Of a stretch of 6,277 bases of DNA, positions 6,158-6,277 are shown piece by piece. The notes under the pieces are model-generated. The model saw nothing but the letters and a program-made list of their open reading frames with translations, did no database searches and was not told the origin of the DNA. A program made the translations under genes and the position numbers. The stretch is from an uncultured Arsenicibacter sp. (GTDB taxonomy: Bacteria > Bacteroidota > Bacteroidia > Cytophagales > Spirosomataceae). The stretch spans positions 1-6,277 of the forward strand of contig NZ_CAMFHL010000338.1 in assembly GCF_945952095.1 (NCBI RefSeq), written 5' to 3'. Positions within the stretch are counted from its first letter, which is position 1; the number at the start of each line of letters is the position of its first letter.

Positions 6158-6188
6158 CTAAAATAACCTGGGAATATATCCCAGGCAA
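6158..6188 (-). promoter_or_regulatory. Candidate Bacteroidota-type promoter of the M24 peptidase gene
   Basis: Reading the minus strand, TTG (6186-6188) is followed after 20 bases by TATTTTAG (6158-6165), one mismatch from the Bacteroidota -7 box TAnnTTTG. This spacing fits the known -33/-7 arrangement. Transcription would begin about 15-20 bases before the peptidase ATG. The -33 element and the spacer lie inside the terminal repeat, and the hairpin of the repeat fills the spacer. One mismatch in a short motif makes this tentative. Confidence 0.35.
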
Positions 6189-6277
6189 CAGATTGATCTC
6201 TATGAGATGATATAAATAATTCATAACCTGGGAATATATCCCAGGCAACAGATTGATCTCTATGAGATGATATAAAT
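6163..6277. repeat. Tandem repeat, 60-bp period, two copies, truncated by the window end
   Basis: Bases 6163-6217 are repeated exactly at 6223-6277 (55 identical bases), separated by AATTC; the period is 60. Each unit holds CCTGGGA-ATATA-TCCCAGG (6167-6185 and 6227-6245), a 7-bp stem with a 5-base loop, and ATCTC-TAT-GAGAT (6196-6208 and 6256-6268), a 5-bp stem with a 3-base loop. The left edge is sharp: the base before each copy differs. The second copy runs to the last base of the window, so the array may continue. It lies upstream of the peptidase gene and is open in that gene's frame (60 is divisible by 3), but is judged non-coding. Confidence 0.9.

Noticed and set aside
6135..6248. Longer N-terminus of the M24 peptidase starting at TTG 6248
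   Set aside because: The extra 38 codons are translated tandem repeat (PGIYSQV twice) and would sit in front of a clear signal peptide starting at 6134.
6163..6277. CRISPR array
   Set aside because: Two 55-base repeats separated by only 5 bases do not fit the 23-47 base repeats with 30-40 base spacers of CRISPR, and no cas gene is near.

Overview
The window looks like a piece of a Bacteroidota chromosome, most likely Cytophagales (Spirosoma-like). The reasons are the gene families present, the near absence of Shine-Dalgarno sequences, the many exported proteins, moderately high GC in genes with AT-rich palindromic spacers, and the gene order of a gluconate-2-dehydrogenase-subunit-3 protein followed by a GMC oxidoreductase and an exported 'sugar phosphate isomerase'. 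The genus is inference; no marker gene is present.

Layout: bases 1-68 may hold the first codons of a minus-strand gene cut off by the window edge. Bases 69-242 are a spacer with one short palindrome. A six-helix YihY/BrkB-family membrane protein follows (243-1211, +). Next come three plus-strand genes: a Tat-signal small dehydrogenase subunit (1348-1890), its likely FAD-dependent GMC catalytic partner (1998-3719), and an exported TIM-barrel protein of the sugar phosphate isomerase/epimerase family (3834-4697). A convergent gene on the minus strand (4767-6134) encodes an exported M24 metallopeptidase of the Xaa-Pro aminopeptidase type. The window ends in two copies of a 60-bp-period repeat (6163-6277).

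How the genes may work together: the small and GMC subunits resemble FAD dehydrogenase pairs that oxidise sugars in the periplasm, including glucoside 3-dehydrogenases. The exported TIM-barrel protein belongs to a fold that includes enzymes acting on 3-keto-glycosides. A periplasmic oxidise-then-cleave route for glycosides is therefore a reasonable hypothesis, though the substrate cannot be read from sequence. BrkB and the peptidase show no obvious link to it.

The most unusual non-coding signal is a roughly 25-bp hairpin (1305-1364) that swallows the start codon and first codons of the small subunit. Several gene boundaries also carry palindromes: two related AT-rich elements flank the TIM-barrel gene, a different one separates the two dehydrogenase subunits, and the terminal repeat carries two small palindromes per unit. 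There are no tRNA, rRNA, transposase or CRISPR features, and no gene-free stretch exceeds 300 bases.
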